This document shows positions 6,320 to 6,763 of a stretch of 6,763 nt of DNA, one piece after another. Source of the DNA: Verrucomicrobiia bacterium (lineage in GTDB: Bacteria > Verrucomicrobiota > Verrucomicrobiia > Verrucomicrobiales > Akkermansiaceae); contig CANHKJ010000174.1 in NCBI GenBank assembly GCA_947460915.1, forward strand, positions 1-6,763. Reading direction: 5' to 3'. A program made the position numbers and the translations under genes. A model generated the notes under the pieces. The model was not told where the DNA came from and ran no database searches. It saw nothing but the letters and a program-made list of their open reading frames with translations. Position 1 is the first letter of the stretch. Each line of letters begins with the position of its first letter.

Positions 6320-6631
6320 ATGAAATCACTCCTCAATTCCCCATCGTCTCTGCTGCAACGCTGCAAGATGACTGCCATTTTTCACGCATTACTGCTCGGC
6401 TTTACCTCGATGGCTTCGGCTCATCCTGGTCACTATCATCCACCCGATGAAACGGATGAGTTCGATATGCTGCGCGCCAATTTTCTCCATCTTCATGGGA
6501 TGTTAGAAATCAGCGTCGCCTGCATCGCCCTCGCCGCTGTCGTCGTTTACAAGCTGAATCGCAAGAAGCACGTTCGCATTGCTACAGCCATCGTATTCGG
6601 CAGCGCCCTCACGTTTTTAGCCCTTCATTGA
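6320..6631 (+). CDS. Small His-rich membrane protein ahead of urease
   Basis: A 103-residue protein that I do not recognise as a named family. Residues ~17-34 (MTAIFHALLLGFTSMASA) look like a signal peptide core with an ASA cleavage site, so the mature protein could begin HPGHYHPPDETDEFD. Two further hydrophobic segments follow, about 62-79 (LEISVACIALAAVVVYKL) and 87-102, split by the basic loop NRKKHVR. Histidines cluster at 35, 38, 40, 57 and 59, with acidic residues at 43-49. The AHPGH start recalls HupE/UreJ nickel permeases, but this protein is about half their length and lacks their HPxxGxDH-type helix as far as I can see. The gap to ureA is 3 nt, so it is cotranscribed with urease; a metal-related or membrane accessory role is only inference. 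The ATG at 6320 is chosen because the sigma-54-like promoter lies just upstream. An ATG at 6368 would give 87 residues and a cleaner signal peptide. Confidence 0.75.
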   Translation: MKSLLNSPSSLLQRCKMTAIFHALLLGFTSMASAHPGHYHPPDETDEFDMLRANFLHLHGMLEISVACIALAAVVVYKLNRKKHVRIATAIVFGSALTFLALH

Positions 6632-6634
6632 ACC

Positions 6635-6763
6635 ATGCACCTGTCACCGCGAGAACAAGAAAAACTGCTGATCGTCGTCGCTGGTGATCTCGCACGCCGA
6701 CGCCGCGATCGCGGACTCAAGCTCAATTATCCTGAGACGATTGCTCTCATTACTTCGGAGCTG
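6635..6763 (+). CDS. ureA: Urease subunit gamma UreA (3' end cut off by window)
   Basis: The first 43 residues of the small structural subunit of nickel urease, which hydrolyses urea to ammonia and carbamate in the cytoplasm. The visible sequence begins MHLSPREQEKLLIVVAGDLA and continues RRRRDRGLKLNYPETIALIT, agreeing almost residue for residue with the conserved UreA N terminus (MHLTPREKEKLL..., RGLKLNYPEAVALI). UreA is usually about 100 residues, so under half is present. It could instead be the start of a fused gamma-beta subunit, which the window cannot decide. It starts 3 nt after the small gene's stop, with no Shine-Dalgarno. The rest of the urease operon is expected to the right. Confidence 0.96.
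   Translation, partial: MHLSPREQEKLLIVVAGDLARRRRDRGLKLNYPETIALITSEL

Noticed and set aside
6320..6631. Calling the small gene hupE or ureJ
   Set aside because: Only the AHPGH start is similar. The protein is about half the normal length and the conserved nickel-permease helix motif is not visible.
1..6763. Mobile elements, CRISPR arrays, tRNA or rRNA genes
   Set aside because: I saw no spaced repeats, transposase-like proteins, terminal inverted repeats or RNA gene signatures anywhere in the window.

Overview
The window is a urea uptake and urea breakdown locus, with every supported gene on the + strand. It opens inside urtB and runs through urtC, urtD and urtE (the permease and ATPase parts of the urea ABC transporter). 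A strong terminator and an AT-rich regulatory gap follow. Next come a gene for a signal-peptide-bearing outer-membrane beta-barrel protein and urtA (the periplasmic urea-binding protein), then a second strong terminator. The window ends with a short gene for a His-rich membrane protein and the first 43 codons of ureA (urease gamma subunit). The rest of the urease genes presumably lie to the right.

The host is a Gram-negative-type bacterium, shown by the beta-barrel with a C-terminal aromatic residue and by the Sec signal peptides. Coding regions have intermediate GC and the main regulatory gap is AT-rich. None of the seven visible starts has a Shine-Dalgarno-like sequence. My guess is the Verrucomicrobiota or a related group; this is inference, because the window has no phylogenetic marker.

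Layout: 1-3715 is a tightly packed urtBCDE block (4-nt gap, ATGA overlap, 16-nt gap). 3736-3772 is a terminator. 3773-3998 is a regulatory gap with a long imperfect inverted repeat, repeated TTGATTC words, a short palindrome and a near-consensus sigma-54 (-24/-12) promoter. 3999-6212 holds the outer-membrane gene and urtA, separated by 141 nt that contain a hairpin without a T-run. 6237-6268 is the urtA terminator. 6276-6291 is a second, weaker sigma-54-like promoter for the small gene plus ureA.

Proposed working model: the barrel admits urea across the outer membrane, UrtA captures it, and UrtBC/UrtDE import it at the cost of ATP. Urease then splits it to ammonia and CO2. The two sigma-54-like sites suggest that the outer-membrane/binding-protein unit and the urease unit are both induced by nitrogen limitation. 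The less usual points are the displaced urtA, the outer-membrane gene inside the urt cluster, the paired sigma-54-like sites, and the small HPGHYH protein directly ahead of urease.
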